From positions 1 through 64,000 of the forward strand of contig JOAZ01000026.1 of assembly GCA_000720535.1 (NCBI GenBank): 64,000 nt of DNA, read 5' to 3'. Made by a program: the position numbers and the translations under genes. This document shows positions 51,570 to 61,380 of the stretch, piece after piece (position 1 is the first letter of the stretch; each line of letters opens with the position of its first letter). A model generated the notes under the pieces. It made no database searches. It was not told where the DNA came from and was given only the letters and a program-made list of their open reading frames with translations. The stretch comes from Streptomyces halstedii (lineage in GTDB: Bacteria > Actinomycetota > Actinomycetes > Streptomycetales > Streptomycetaceae).

Positions 51570-52618
51570 CGGGGACCCACCCGGCACCGGCCCCGCCCGG
51601 GGCCGACGAGCGGCTGCTGCGCACCTCACCGCTGCGCAAGCTCCTCGGCCGCCCCGAGCTGGGCTCGGTCGTCGGGGCCGTGGCGGTGTTCGTCTTCTTC
51701 GCGCTCGTCGCCGACAGCTTCCTCCAGACGTCCAGCATCGGCACGGTGCTCTACGCGGCCTCCACCATCGGGATCATGGCGGCGCCGGTCGCGCTGCTGA
51801 TGATCGGCGGCGAGTTCGACCTGTCCGCCGGTGTGATGGTGACCAGCTCCGCGCTCGTCTCCTCGATGTTCAGCTACCAGATGACCGCCAACGTCTGGGT
51901 CGGCGTCTTCGTGTCGCTGCTGGTGACCCTCGGGTTCGGCGCCTTCAACGGCTTCATGCTGACGCGCACCAGGCTCCCCAGCTTCATCATCACCCTCGGC
52001 ACCTTCCTGATGCTGACCGGGCTGAACCTGGGCTTCACCAAGCTGATCAGCGGCACCGTGTCGACCAAGGGCATCGGGGACATGGAGGGCTTCGCGTCCG
52101 CCCGCAAGGTCTTCGCGTCCTACCTCACCGTCGGGGGCGTCGAGCTGAAGGTCACCATCCTGTGGTGGGCGGCCCTGGTCGCCGTCGCCACCTGGATCCT
52201 GATCCGCACCCGCTTCGGCAACTGGATCTTCGCCGTCGGCGGCGAGGCCGACGCGGCCCGCGCGGTCGGCGTCCCGGTCATCCGCACCAAGATCGGCCTC
52301 TACCTCGGCGTGGCCTTCGCCGCCTGGGTCTCCGGACAGCACCTGCTGTTCTCGTACGACGTGGTGCAGTCGGGCGAGGGCGTCGGCAACGAGCTGACGT
52401 ACATCATCGCGGCCGTCATCGGCGGCTGCCTGATCACCGGCGGCTACGGTTCCGCGATCGGGGCCGCGGTCGGCGCGATCATCTTCGGCATGACCAGCAA
52501 GGGCATCGTGTACGCGGAGTGGAACCCCGACTGGTTCAAGTTCTTCCTGGGAGCGATGCTGCTCCTGGCCACCCTGCTCAACGCATGGGTACGCAAGCGC
52601 GCGGAGGCGACGACATGA
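51566..52618 (+). CDS. Sugar ABC transporter permease (RbsC/BPD_transp_2)
   Basis: The 350-residue permease has about eight to ten helices and the RbsC-type signature [22 protein letters not shown], followed by [21 protein letters not shown] and [18 protein letters not shown], the cytoplasmic coupling region that meets the ATPase. It overlaps the binding protein and the ATPase by 4 bp at each end (ATGA), so the three genes are tightly coupled. Confidence 0.92.
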   Translation: MTGTHPAPAPPGADERLLRTSPLRKLLGRPELGSVVGAVAVFVFFALVADSFLQTSSIGTVLYAASTIGIMAAPVALLMIGGEFDLSAGVMVTSSALVSSMFSYQMTANVWVGVFVSLLVTLGFGAFNGFMLTRTRLPSFIITLGTFLMLTGLNLGFTKLISGTVSTKGIGDMEGFASARKVFASYLTVGGVELKVTILWWAALVAVATWILIRTRFGNWIFAVGGEADAARAVGVPVIRTKIGLYLGVAFAAWVSGQHLLFSYDVVQSGEGVGNELTYIIAAVIGGCLITGGYGSAIGAAVGAIIFGMTSKGIVYAEWNPDWFKFFLGAMLLLATLLNAWVRKRAEATT

Positions 52619-53505
52619 CGGCCGCCCAGGCCCCCCGGGAGCCGGACCCCCGGAACACGTCCTCCCAGGACGCGGCGCCGGACCACCGGGCACTCGTCGA
52701 GCTCGACCGGGTCAGCAAGTACTACGGCAACATCAAGGCGCTCCAGGACGTCTCGCTGGTGGTCCACGCCGGGGAGATCTCCTGTGTCCTCGGCGACAAC
52801 GGCGCCGGCAAGTCCACCCTCATCAAGATCATCTCGGGTCTGCACCGGCACGACTCCGGGACGTTCCGGGTGGAGGGCGAGGAGACCGTCCTCACCAACC
52901 CGCGCGACGCCCTGGACCGGGGCATCGCCACCGTCTACCAGGACCTGGCCGTCGTCCCGCTGATGCCGGTCTGGCGCAACTTCTTCCTCGGCTCCGAGCC
53001 GACGAAGGGGGCGGGACCCTTCAAGCGCCTCGACGTGGCGCTGATGCGCGAGACCACCCGCGCGGAACTGCTCCGCATGGGCATCGACCTGCGCGACGTC
53101 GACCAGCCGATCGGCACCCTGTCCGGCGGTGAGCGCCAGTGCGTGGCCATCGCCCGCGCGGTGTACTTCGGCGCCAAGGTCCTCGTCCTGGACGAGCCGA
53201 CGGCGGCGCTCGGCGTCAAGCAGTCCGGCGTCGTGCTCAAGTACGTCGCGGCCGCCCGGGACGCCGGACTCGGCGTGGTCCTCATCACGCACAACCCGCA
53301 CCACGCGTATCTCGTCGGTGACCGCTTCGTACTCCTCAAGCGCGGCGCGATGTCCGGCAGCCACACCAAGGGCGACGTCACCCTGGACGAGCTGACCCGT
53401 CAGATGGCGGGCGGCAGCGAGCTGGAGGAGCTCAGCCACGAGCTGGAGCGGGCCCCCTCCCCGGACCGGCCCGGCGGCCCTCCGGCCGCCGGAGACACCC
53501 CGTAG
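52615..53505 (+). CDS. Sugar ABC transporter ATPase, single-domain
   Basis: The 296-residue ATPase has Walker A ([18 protein letters not shown]), Q-loop ([23 protein letters not shown]), signature [15 protein letters not shown], Walker B ([13 protein letters not shown]) and H-loop ([10 protein letters not shown]). It aligns with one half of RbsA/MglA-type proteins, which usually have two nucleotide-binding domains (about 500 residues). Here a single-domain protein presumably forms a homodimer. The Pro-rich, acidic C-terminus (about 270-296) is unstructured. Confidence 0.9.
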   Translation: MTAAQAPREPDPRNTSSQDAAPDHRALVELDRVSKYYGNIKALQDVSLVVHAGEISCVLGDNGAGKSTLIKIISGLHRHDSGTFRVEGEETVLTNPRDALDRGIATVYQDLAVVPLMPVWRNFFLGSEPTKGAGPFKRLDVALMRETTRAELLRMGIDLRDVDQPIGTLSGGERQCVAIARAVYFGAKVLVLDEPTAALGVKQSGVVLKYVAAARDAGLGVVLITHNPHHAYLVGDRFVLLKRGAMSGSHTKGDVTLDELTRQMAGGSELEELSHELERAPSPDRPGGPPAAGDTP

Positions 53506-53638
53506 ACCACCTCCCGCCACCGTGTCCCCTGGACCGTCCACCGGATCCAGGGGCGCGGGAATGGCAGAATCGAGCACGGCGGACGCCGTCCGCCGCCGGA
53601 AGAACCACTTCCCGGCTCCCCGATACGCCCCAGGGACG

Positions 53639-54808
53639 ATGAGCACGTACCGCGACTTCACCCACCGCGGCTCCGCCCGCGCCACCGTCCTGCGGACCGT
53701 CGGAACCAGGGAGCGGCGCTCCCACCTCACGGCGCCCCGGGTCCCCACCGTCGGCATCGACATCGGCGGTACCAAGGTGATGGCCGGTGTCGTCGACGCC
53801 GACGGCACCATCCTGGAGACCCTGCGCGCCGAGACGCCGGACAAGTCCAAGAGCCCCAAAGTCGTCGAGGACACCATCGTCGAACTGGTCCTGGACCTCT
53901 CCGACCGGCACGACGTGCACGCCGTCGGCATCGGCGCCGCGGGCTGGGTGGACGCCGACCGCTCCAAGGTGCTGTTCGCCCCGCACCTGGCCTGGCGCGA
54001 CGAGCCGCTGCGTGACGCCCTCGCCTCCCGCCTCGTCGTCCCCGTCATGGTCGACAACGACGCCAACACGGCCGCCTGGGCGGAATGGCGCTTCGGCGCC
54101 GGACGCGGCGAGGACCACCTCGTCATGATCACGCTGGGCACCGGCATCGGCGGCGCGATCCTGGAGGGCGGGCACGTCAAGCGCGGCAGGTACGGCGTCG
54201 CCGGTGAGTTCGGCCATATGCAGGTGGTGCCGGGCGGGCACCGCTGCCCGTGCGGCAACCGCGGCTGCTGGGAGCAGTACAGCTCCGGCAACGCCCTGGT
54301 GCGCGAGGCCAAGGAACTGGCCGCCGCCGACTCCCCGGTGGCCCACGGCATCATCGAGCGCGTCAAGGGCAACATCCCGGACATCACCGGCCCGCTCATC
54401 ACCGAGCTGGCCCGGGAGGGCGACGCGATGTGCGTCGAACTCCTCCAGGACATCGGACAGTGGCTCGGCGTCGGCATCGCCAACCTCGCCGCCGCCCTGG
54501 ACCCCTCGTGCTTCGTCATCGGCGGCGGTGTCAGCGCGGCCGACGACCTGCTGATCGGCCCGGCCCGCGACGCCTTCAAGCGCCAGCTCACCGGCCGCGG
54601 CTACCGCCCCGAGGCCCGGATCGCCAAGGCCCAGCTCGGCCCGGAGGCCGGCATGGTCGGCGCCGCCGACCTGGCCCGCCTGGTCGCCCGGAGATTCCGG
54701 CGGACCAACCGCCGCCGGGTCGAGCGGTACGAGCGCTACGCGCAGATCTACGACCAGGCCGCCAGCACCCTGCGCAACTCACGCGGCGGCACCCGCACCG
54801 CGGACTGA
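53639..54808 (+). CDS. ROK-family sugar kinase (glucokinase-like)
   Basis: The 389-residue ROK kinase has the ATP-binding VGIDIGGTKVMAGVVD near residue 38, catalytic Asp in VDNDANTAAWAEWRFGAG, GTGIGGAILEGG, EFGHMQVV and the zinc motif CPCGNRGCWEQYSSG. The basic N-terminal 35 residues have no helix-turn-helix, so it is a kinase rather than a ROK repressor. It ends in a basic, Arg-rich tail. The ATG at 53639 is preferred; ATG 53561 would add a non-conserved extension. Its position after the importer suggests it phosphorylates the imported sugar. Confidence 0.9.
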   Translation: MSTYRDFTHRGSARATVLRTVGTRERRSHLTAPRVPTVGIDIGGTKVMAGVVDADGTILETLRAETPDKSKSPKVVEDTIVELVLDLSDRHDVHAVGIGAAGWVDADRSKVLFAPHLAWRDEPLRDALASRLVVPVMVDNDANTAAWAEWRFGAGRGEDHLVMITLGTGIGGAILEGGHVKRGRYGVAGEFGHMQVVPGGHRCPCGNRGCWEQYSSGNALVREAKELAAADSPVAHGIIERVKGNIPDITGPLITELAREGDAMCVELLQDIGQWLGVGIANLAAALDPSCFVIGGGVSAADDLLIGPARDAFKRQLTGRGYRPEARIAKAQLGPEAGMVGAADLARLVARRFRRTNRRRVERYERYAQIYDQAASTLRNSRGGTRTAD

Positions 54809-54829
54809 GCCGCCGCCGTCCGCCGTCCG

Positions 54830-54874
54830 CCGTCCACCCGGCCGTCCGTACGCCGTCCACCCGGCCATCCGTAC
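54830..54874. repeat. 22-bp direct repeat between ROK and membrane-protein genes
   Basis: CCGTCCACCCGGCCGTCCGTAC (54830-54851) is repeated at 54853-54874 with one change. It appears to be local duplication. Confidence 0.65.
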
Positions 54875-54905
54875 TTCGCACCGCAGCTCCGAGGGGTAAC
54901 CGACC

Positions 54906-55685
54906 ATGACCGCCGCAGCCGGGCACCACGTCGTGCCGTGCCAGCCCCCGTCCTCAGGATGTCCGGAGCCGGGCGGTGACGAGGGGGCCGCCTTCGACGG
55001 GAAGCCGCAAGGGGCCACCGGGGGCGCGCCCGGCAGGTCCGCCGGGGGCCCGTCCGGCGGCGCTTCCGAGGGCTCTTCCGGGGGCCCGTCCGGCGGGTCG
55101 TCCGGAGGCTCCTCCGGTGGATCCTCGGGCGGCTTCTCAGGAGGCGACGGAACGCCCCCCGAGGACCGGCGCCGGGTCTTCCGGCGGCGGCTGATCACCC
55201 TCACCATCATCGTGCTGCTCATCGGCATCCCGGCCGGCTACCTGGTGATCTCCGCGTCGCAGAGCCGCCGTTCGGGCATGGACAAGGAGGCCGAGGCCTC
55301 GGCGCAGGGGCTGCGTGAGGACTGGCCGTCCGGGATGCAGCGCAGGATCTTCGAGCTGCCGGTGCCGGGCAACGCGGTGGGCGTCCAGTACTACGAGACG
55401 AACAACTGGAAAGTCAGCCGGATGTACCTGAAGTTCCGTACGACCTCCGCGGGGCTGGACCGGTTCCTGAGCGGCGTCGGCACCGGCCGGGCCGCCCTGG
55501 AGACGGGCCAGGTCACCATCGGCGAACGGGACATCAAGATCACCGGCTGGTTCTTCGGGCCCGGCGTCGACTGGGCGGGCACCGTCCACCGGAACGAGGG
55601 CCCCCGCCCGACCCAGGACATCACCGTCAACATGACCGACCCGGCGGCCCCGGTGGTCTACGTGGTGTCCTCGGCGGCCCCCTGA
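54906..55685 (+). CDS. Membrane protein with Gly/Ser-rich N-terminal linker
   Basis: In this 259-residue protein, residues 1-80 are low complexity. A Ser-Gly-Gly-type repeat at about 42-80 is encoded by imperfect GGCTCTTCCGGGGGC-like DNA repeats. A basic stretch (DRRRVFRRR) precedes a single helix at about 95-115 (LITLTIIVLLIGIPAGYLVI). The C-terminal 135 residues are a conserved extracytoplasmic domain (GNAVGVQYYETNNWKVSRMYLKF, ITGWFFGPGVDWAGTVHR) of unknown function. The topology is type II. I recognise it only as a conserved Streptomyces hypothetical. Confidence 0.72.
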   Translation: MTAAAGHHVVPCQPPSSGCPEPGGDEGAAFDGKPQGATGGAPGRSAGGPSGGASEGSSGGPSGGSSGGSSGGSSGGFSGGDGTPPEDRRRVFRRRLITLTIIVLLIGIPAGYLVISASQSRRSGMDKEAEASAQGLREDWPSGMQRRIFELPVPGNAVGVQYYETNNWKVSRMYLKFRTTSAGLDRFLSGVGTGRAALETGQVTIGERDIKITGWFFGPGVDWAGTVHRNEGPRPTQDITVNMTDPAAPVVYVVSSAAP

Positions 55686-55980
55686 CCGAAGACGGGGCGG
55701 CGGGCGAGGGTGATGCCCTGGCCGCGCAGCCGGCGGTGGCGGTGGGCCACGTCCCACCGGGCGCCGGTACGGCGGTAGAGGCCGACGGCCTCGCTCAGGT
55801 GCGCCTCCCCTTTCCCGAGGTGACGGGGCAGGACGCAGCGGCCTCTGGCTTCGAGGGCGCGTGCGTCTTCGTGCGGCCGGCCGGCCTCGTGCCAGGCGAA
55901 CCGGGCCGCGCCGAACTGGTTCGCGGCCCCTTCGCCGTCCCCCGCGGCCTCGGTGAGGAGCGCCCGGCAGGAAAGTCGAA
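55682..55980 (-). pseudogene. C-terminal remnant of a LuxR/AAA (LAL-like) regulator
   Basis: On the minus strand about 95 residues from CRALLTEAAGDGEGAAN through AARFAWHEAGRPHEDARALE, GLYRRTGARWDVAHRHRRLR to GQGITLARR match the TPR-like tail that precedes the DNA-binding domain in AAA-type LuxR giants. There is no upstream ATPase part, and the frame stops before any helix-turn-helix, so it is a truncated, non-functional fragment. It lies next to an intact LAL regulator at 56836, on the opposite strand. Confidence 0.55.
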
Positions 55981-56185
55981 GGTGCCCGCCGAGGCGGAGC
56001 CGGTGGCACGGCCCGTACGGCCGTCCCCCACCCCGGCCGTGCCGTCGTCGGACGGCTGCTTCCCCCGGCCTGGCCGGGGTGGGGGACCGAGACCGGCGCG
56101 GGACGGCGCGCCGACCGCGTGGGCGGCGGCAGGACGACCCGGGTGGCTCCCGGGTGACGGCCCCTGCCGTCCTGTGGGGGGTTGT

Positions 56186-56231
56186 GGCCGCACGGACCCA
56201 GAAGATCTTCGGGACCTGGGTCCGTGCGGCC
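56186..56231. terminator. 16-bp perfect hairpin in gene-free region
   Basis: GGCCGCACGGACCCAG (56186-56201) and CTGGGTCCGTGCGGCC (56216-56231) are perfect complements with a 14-nt loop. No adjacent gene ends here, so it may mark a lost gene end or a mobile-element scar. Confidence 0.55.
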
Positions 56232-56337
56232 GGGCACGTTCCGGGCGTACTGCCCGTCAGCAGCGACCTCCCATGGCCGACCGGAACGTGCGTCTCGGGG
56301 GACCGGGGCGACCGGTCGGTTCGTTGCCGAAGAGGAC

Positions 56338-56366
56338 GCCGTCGCGGATGGGTGATCCGCGACGGC
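56338..56366. terminator. 12-bp perfect hairpin in gene-free region
   Basis: GCCGTCGCGGAT (56338-56349) and ATCCGCGACGGC (56355-56366) enclose a 5-nt loop. It is compact and terminator-like, but no intact gene ends nearby. Confidence 0.55.
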
Positions 56367-56835
56367 GACACCTCGCGACGGCTCCGCTTTCTGGGGGAAA
56401 CACCGCGTTCCTCCCGGTTGCGTCGTGGTGGGGCATTCCGGAAGGGCCTCGGCCGAGGCCGCCTTCGAACTGCACAGAGCATCGGCCCCGCCGTAGGAAC
56501 GGTGCAATCCGTAGAGGTACCTATTGATTTCCGGGGTGGGACGGCAGCATCAGGTAGTCGCCGCCCCTGACGACCCGCGGCCCGTCGGGAGGGGCGGGTC
56601 TCCAGCCGCCCCTCCCCGCGCCGAGGACCGGCCGGGGCGGGGGGCGTGACCAGCGACGTCGCGGTGTCCGGTCCCCAAGCGCGGTGCGCGGTACGGAGGT
56701 TCGGGAACGAGGTGTGTGTGCGGTCCTTGCCCGCGCGCCCCACGGGCAAGTAGCTTCGTCACTCACCCGCGGTGATCAGCTGGACAGCGGACGGTCGCGG
56801 GTACACACAGGGCCTTCACCCGGTTCGGAGCCTTC

Positions 56836-59709
56836 ATGACCAGTCCCCTTCTTCGCGACTCGGGGGCGCCCGTCCTCGTCGGCCGTACCGGTGAACTGCA
56901 CGCCCTGCTGGACGCCCTCGCCCATCCACCGGCGGTCGTGCTGGTCGAGGGCGAGGCGGGCATCGGCAAGACCCGCCTGATCCGCGAGGCGCTGCGGCAC
57001 CCGTCGGTCCGTGGCCGGCGAATCCTGCTGGGCACCTGCCACCCGCTGCGCGAGCCCTTTCCGTACGGCCCCGTGTTCGACCTCCTGCGGCAGTTGGAGA
57101 ACCGGGTGCCCGAGGGGCTCAACCCCGTGTGCGGCGCCTTGCACCCCTATCTGCCGGAGCTCACCGACTCCCTGCCGCCCCCGCTGGAGGAACTCCAGGA
57201 CCACCGGGCCCGTCAGCACCGGCTCTTCCGGGCCGTGCTGTCGCTCCTGGAGGCGCTCGGCCAGGTCGTCATCGTCGTGGAGGACCTGCACTGGGCCGAC
57301 GACGGCACCAGGGACCTCGTCCGGTTCCTGGTCGACGACCCGCCGAACGGCCTGTCCGTCGTGCTGAGTTACCGACGCGAGGACCTTCCCGGCGCGGCGC
57401 TGCCGCTCGGCCGCGCCTACCGGCACCCTCCGGGGACCACGGCGGTCCTCGTACCCCTGCGCCCCCTGGACGTCCACGCCGTACGCAACCTCACCGCGGC
57501 CATCACCGGCAGCCAGGACGTACCCGCCGAAGTCGCGGCCGAACTGCACGGACGCACCGCGGGCATCCCCTTCGTCCTGGAAGAGGTCCTGCGCACCCTC
57601 ACCCGGCAGGGGCGGCAGCCGGACTGGCGCGCCGGGCGGGAGACCCTGGACACGCTGGAAGTGCCCACCCTGCTGCGCGACGCCATGGCCGACCGCATGT
57701 CCGACCTCTCCCCGCCCTCCGTGGCGGTGGTGCACGCCGCGGCGGTCCTGCGCTTCCCCGCGAGCGAGGACCTGCTCACCGCCGTGACGGAGGCCCCCCG
57801 GGAGCGGATCCACGACGCCATCCGGGAAGCACTGATCGCCGGCGTGCTGTACGACTGCGGGGACGACCTGTACGGCTTCCGGCACGGGCTCGCCCAGCAG
57901 GCCGTCTACCACAGCCTGCACGGCATCGACCGCCGCCGGCTGCACCGCGGGGTGGTCGACGCCCTCACCGAGGCCGATCCGCAGCCACAGGTCCAACTCG
58001 CCTACCACGCGCGGCAGGCGGGCGAGCTGGGCGTCTGGTTGCTGCACGGCGAGGCCGCCGCGGAGCGGGCCCGGGAGATGGGCGACACCGCCGTCGCCGT
58101 GGAGATCCTGGAGAGCTTGCTGGGCGACCCGCAGTTGCGCGCGGACGACCGTGCCCGGCTCGCCGCCCAGCTCAGCCGCGCGGCCGTGATCGGCCTCTCC
58201 TACCGCCGCGCCGCGAAGCTCCTGCGGCGCATCGTCCAGGACAACGACCTGCCCGACGCGGTGCGCGGGGAGATACGGCTCAACCTCGGACTCCTCCTCA
58301 CCAACCAGGCGGGCAGTTACGAACAGGGCCGCGTCGACACCGAGATAGCGGTGGGGGAGTTGTGGGAGCGCCCGGCGCTCGCGGCCCGAGGCATGGCGGC
58401 ACTCGCGATGCCCGGCTGGGGCGAGCATCCGTACGCGGTGTACCAGCAGTGGATCGCCCGGGCCGAACAACTCGTCGAGGGGGAACAGGACACCGCGCTG
58501 CGGATGGCGGTACGCGGCAACCACCTGGCCCTCCGGATGAGCCGGGGCGACCCCTCGGCGTGGGCGGACGCCGAGGCGATGATCGGATCCGGACGGGACA
58601 CGGCCGAACGGCTCCAGGCCGCCCGTCTCTGCGGCAACCTCGCGGACGCCGCCACCTGGCTCGGTCACCACACACAGGCCCAGCGCTTCAGGCTGGAGGG
58701 CCGTCGGCTCGCCGCCGAGTGCGGCGCCCCGTTCCTGCAAGGCGTCATCGACGGCACCGGGCTGCGGCTGGAGTGGACCCACGGTGAGTGGTCCGGCCTG
58801 GCCGAGCGCGCCCGGCGGCTCCTCGACATGGCGCAGGGTGTCTCCGGTATCGCCGCCGACGCCCACCTCGTCCTCGGGCTGCTCGCCGTCGCGCGCGGCG
58901 AATGGGAGGAGGCCACCGACGAGTTGGGCGCCGCGGGCCTCCGCGACCCCGCGAACGCCCCGGCTGCCGTCCTGGCCGCCGCCACCGGGGCCATGGCCAG
59001 GGTGCGGATGGCGCGCGGAGAGGCGGAGGCCGGCTGCGCCGAAGCCGAACGGGGCATCGTCCGCCTCCGCCGCAAGGGCATCTGGGCATGGGGAGGCGAC
59101 CTCGTCCCGATGGCCGTGGCCGCGCTGGTGCGCACCGGCCGGATGCCCGAGGCCGAGTCCCTGCTCGCCGAGTTCACCGACGGTGTCGCCGGTCTGGACG
59201 CGCCACTGGCGGCCGCCGCGCTGGAGGCCGGCCGGGGCACGGTCGCCTTCGGCGGGCAGCGCTACGCCGAGGCCGCCACGGCGTTCGGCGCCGCCCGGGA
59301 CGCGTACGCCGAGCTGCCCCACCCCTACTCGGCCGCACGGGCCGCCGAGGCGTGGGTGCGGTGCCGGATCGCGAGCGGCGAGGACATGCCCGCGCACGGC
59401 ATGGCGGATGTCGCGGAGCAGTTCACGGCGCTCGGCGCCACGCGCGACGCGGCCCGGTGCCGCCGTGTGCTGCGCGGCGAAGGCGTCGTGACGCCCTCGC
59501 GCCGGGGCAGACGCGGATACGGCGACCAGCTGTCACCGCGCGAGAAGGAGGTGGCCAGGCTGGTGGCCATCGGACACACCAACCGCGAGATCGCCGACGT
59601 GCTCTTCCTCTCGCCCCGCACCATCGAACAGCACGTCGCGAAGGTGCTGCGCAAGCTCAATGTGGCATCCCGCGCCGACGTCGTGTCACCGCCGACGAAA
59701 GCCTGGTGA
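56836..59709 (+). CDS. LAL-type LuxR regulator with AAA/NACHT-like ATPase
   Basis: The 957-residue LAL (MalT-like) regulator has Walker A VEGEAGIGKTRLIREAL near residue 39 and Walker B VVIVVEDLHWADD near 155. A long helical/TPR-like middle covers about 400-880. The C-terminal LuxR helix-turn-helix at about 895-950 has LSPREKEVARLVAIGHTNRE and LSPRTIEQHVAKVLRKLNVASR. The tail after the last helix (ADVVSPPTKAW) departs from the usual R-x-E-L ending, so the last residues may reflect a small terminal frameshift. ATP and an unknown inducer are expected to control activity. No target operon is evident; the subtilase downstream is convergent. Confidence 0.9.
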   Translation: MTSPLLRDSGAPVLVGRTGELHALLDALAHPPAVVLVEGEAGIGKTRLIREALRHPSVRGRRILLGTCHPLREPFPYGPVFDLLRQLENRVPEGLNPVCGALHPYLPELTDSLPPPLEELQDHRARQHRLFRAVLSLLEALGQVVIVVEDLHWADDGTRDLVRFLVDDPPNGLSVVLSYRREDLPGAALPLGRAYRHPPGTTAVLVPLRPLDVHAVRNLTAAITGSQDVPAEVAAELHGRTAGIPFVLEEVLRTLTRQGRQPDWRAGRETLDTLEVPTLLRDAMADRMSDLSPPSVAVVHAAAVLRFPASEDLLTAVTEAPRERIHDAIREALIAGVLYDCGDDLYGFRHGLAQQAVYHSLHGIDRRRLHRGVVDALTEADPQPQVQLAYHARQAGELGVWLLHGEAAAERAREMGDTAVAVEILESLLGDPQLRADDRARLAAQLSRAAVIGLSYRRAAKLLRRIVQDNDLPDAVRGEIRLNLGLLLTNQAGSYEQGRVDTEIAVGELWERPALAARGMAALAMPGWGEHPYAVYQQWIARAEQLVEGEQDTALRMAVRGNHLALRMSRGDPSAWADAEAMIGSGRDTAERLQAARLCGNLADAATWLGHHTQAQRFRLEGRRLAAECGAPFLQGVIDGTGLRLEWTHGEWSGLAERARRLLDMAQGVSGIAADAHLVLGLLAVARGEWEEATDELGAAGLRDPANAPAAVLAAATGAMARVRMARGEAEAGCAEAERGIVRLRRKGIWAWGGDLVPMAVAALVRTGRMPEAESLLAEFTDGVAGLDAPLAAAALEAGRGTVAFGGQRYAEAATAFGAARDAYAELPHPYSAARAAEAWVRCRIASGEDMPAHGMADVAEQFTALGATRDAARCRRVLRGEGVVTPSRRGRRGYGDQLSPREKEVARLVAIGHTNREIADVLFLSPRTIEQHVAKVLRKLNVASRADVVSPPTKAW

Positions 59710-59770
59710 TTACGTACGCGTACCTGCTGTTCCACGGATTGTTCCGTAAGGGGAACCCCCGGAAGGTCAC

Positions 59771-59809
59771 CGCGCGGCCCGTCCTCCTTCGGGGAGGCCG
59801 GGCCGCGCG
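59771..59809. terminator. UUCG-capped terminator hairpin
   Basis: CGCGCGGCCCG (59771-59781) pairs with CGGGCCGCGCG (59799-59809). After one mismatch the stem continues as CCTCC/GGAGG closed by a TTCGG loop. It is shared by the convergent LAL and protease genes. Confidence 0.75.
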
Positions 59810-59836
59810 GCGAATCGTGGGATCAGGGGTGGGGGA

Positions 59837-61000
59837 TCAGAAGCCGGACGTGAAGAGCAGGCGGTTCGGCGAGCCGGTGGTGTTGCTGATCACGTTGGTC
59901 GTGGCGTTGTTGATCAGCCAGTTGTTGATGGTCGAGGACGAGGCGTCTCCCTTGTTCGCCTTGTAGAGGGCCGCGACACCTGCCACGTGCGGGGAGGCCA
60001 TGGAGGTGCCGTTCATCTGGGTGGAACCGCCGCCGAGGCGGGTGGAGGTGATGGAGACTCCGGGCGCGAACAGGTCGGTGCAGCGTCCGTAGTTGCTGAA
60101 CGAGGCCCTGCGGTCGGAGCTGTCCGAGGCCGCGACGCTGATGACGCCGGGGGCGCTGGCCGGGGTGTAGTCGCAGGCGTCGTCGTCGCTGTTGCCCGCG
60201 GCGACGGACAGGAAGACGCCCGAGTTGTTCAGGGCGGCGGCCGCGCTGTTCACCGCGGAGGAGTAGCCCCCGCCGAGCGAGGCGTTGGCCACGGCCGGCT
60301 TCACCGCGTTCTTGCGGACCCAGTCGAAGCCGGCGATGATCCCGGAGTAGGAGCCGCTGCCGTCGCAGCCCAGGACACGGACACCGTACAGGGACACGCC
60401 CTTGGCGACGCCGTAGGTGTTGCTGCCCACGGTGCCGGCCACATGCGTGCCGTGCCCGTTGCAGTCCCGCCCGTTGCCGCCGAGGGCGTCGTAGACGTTG
60501 CGGGCCCGGCCGCCGAAGTCGGTGTGGCCGGTGTCGATGCCGGTGTCGATGATGTAGGCGCTGACGCCGGATCCGTTGCGGTTGTAGGTGTAGGTCCCGC
60601 TCAGCGGACGGTTCCGCTGGTCGATCCGGTCCAGCCCCCACGTGGGATTGTTCTGCGTCGCGGCGGCGGTGATCTTCTGGTCCTCCTCGATGGCCTTGAC
60701 GGACGGGTCACGGCGCAGGTCCGCGAGCTGGTCGGCCGAGAGCTTCGCGGAGAAGCCGTTGAAGACGTTCGTGTAGAGGTGACGGGCGCTGATGTCCTCT
60801 CTGTTCATGAGCCCCTTGGCGGCCGCGCCCGACTTGAGGGTGATGATGTAGCTGCCCTTGATGACCTTGTGGTCCGGAGCCCGCTCGACGGATATCAGTT
60901 GCGGGGAGGCGTCCTGGCCGGAGGCGGCCGCGGCACCGGCGGCGGGGACGACGGTGGCCGGCAGCGCCAGCAGGAGTGCGGCGAGGTGAGAGCGCTTCAT
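59837..61000 (-). CDS. Secreted subtilisin-like serine protease (S8) with I9 propeptide
   Basis: The 387-residue preproprotease has a signal peptide at 1-26 ([20 protein letters not shown]). An inhibitor-I9 propeptide covers about 45-110 ([36 protein letters not shown]). The S8 domain is of the proteinase K/aqualysin subgroup. The catalytic triad is Asp in [17 protein letters not shown], His in [12 protein letters not shown] and Ser in [13 protein letters not shown]. The oxyanion Asn lies in [13 protein letters not shown]. Cysteine pairs (DCNGHG, LGCDG, ACDY, RCTD) suggest disulfides for extracellular stability. The ATG at 61000 starts the signal peptide. Confidence 0.94.
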   Translation of the reverse strand: MKRSHLAALLLALPATVVPAAGAAAASGQDASPQLISVERAPDHKVIKGSYIITLKSGAAAKGLMNREDISARHLYTNVFNGFSAKLSADQLADLRRDPSVKAIEEDQKITAAATQNNPTWGLDRIDQRNRPLSGTYTYNRNGSGVSAYIIDTGIDTGHTDFGGRARNVYDALGGNGRDCNGHGTHVAGTVGSNTYGVAKGVSLYGVRVLGCDGSGSYSGIIAGFDWVRKNAVKPAVANASLGGGYSSAVNSAAAALNNSGVFLSVAAGNSDDDACDYTPASAPGVISVAASDSSDRRASFSNYGRCTDLFAPGVSITSTRLGGGSTQMNGTSMASPHVAGVAALYKANKGDASSSTINNWLINNATTNVISNTTGSPNRLLFTSGF

Positions 61001-61380
61001 CGGGGATACGCCTTTCACGGGAATGGGGGGTGTCCCGCCTCGGCCTGAGGACCGAGACGGGCGGAACGCGCCGCCGCGAGACCGGTCGGTGTCGGTCCCG
61101 CGGCGGCAGGACCTCACTTTCGGCCTGCCGGCCAGGCGGAACAATCCGTAGTTCTCCAGGTACCGCCACCTGTTTCACCGCCACCCGCGCGGATGGCCCG
61201 GGACGCCTCGCCGTCCCGGGCTTCGTCGTCTCCACCCGGTCTCCGGCCGCCTCCCTCCCGCGAGGAGGGGGCGGGTAGCTTGTTGAATATGGATGTCGTT
61301 ATCGATTACTGTCTGATCGTCGCACCGGAGGCCGTATGTGTGGCGGGAGCCGTGTGTGCGGCGGTAGGGGAGGGGTCGTC
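61001..61380. other. Divergent promoter region of protease and ferredoxin operon
   Basis: This 380-bp region has no gene. The only obvious signal is the ferredoxin promoter within an AT-richer patch at 61277-61315. Confidence 0.5.
61283..61312 (+). promoter_or_regulatory. Promoter of ferredoxin/peptide-transporter operon
   Basis: TTGAAT (61283-61288) and TACTGT (61307-61312) are 18 bp apart in a locally AT-rich segment, about 62 bp before the ferredoxin ATG after allowing for the start point. Confidence 0.5.

Larger units (their letters stand above)
55981..56835. other. Long gene-free region with two strong hairpins
   Basis: No credible gene is found in these 855 bp. They contain hairpins at 56186-56231 and 56338-56366 and a less GC-rich patch around 56500-56530 (GGTACCTATTGATTTCC). 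Together with the preceding remnant this looks like decayed sequence. Confidence 0.55.

Noticed and set aside
59742-59755. TTCCGTAAGGGGAA after the LAL gene resembles a class A operator
   Set aside because: It is 14 bp instead of 15, has no second copy at 21-bp pitch, and lies at a convergent gene end, not at a promoter.
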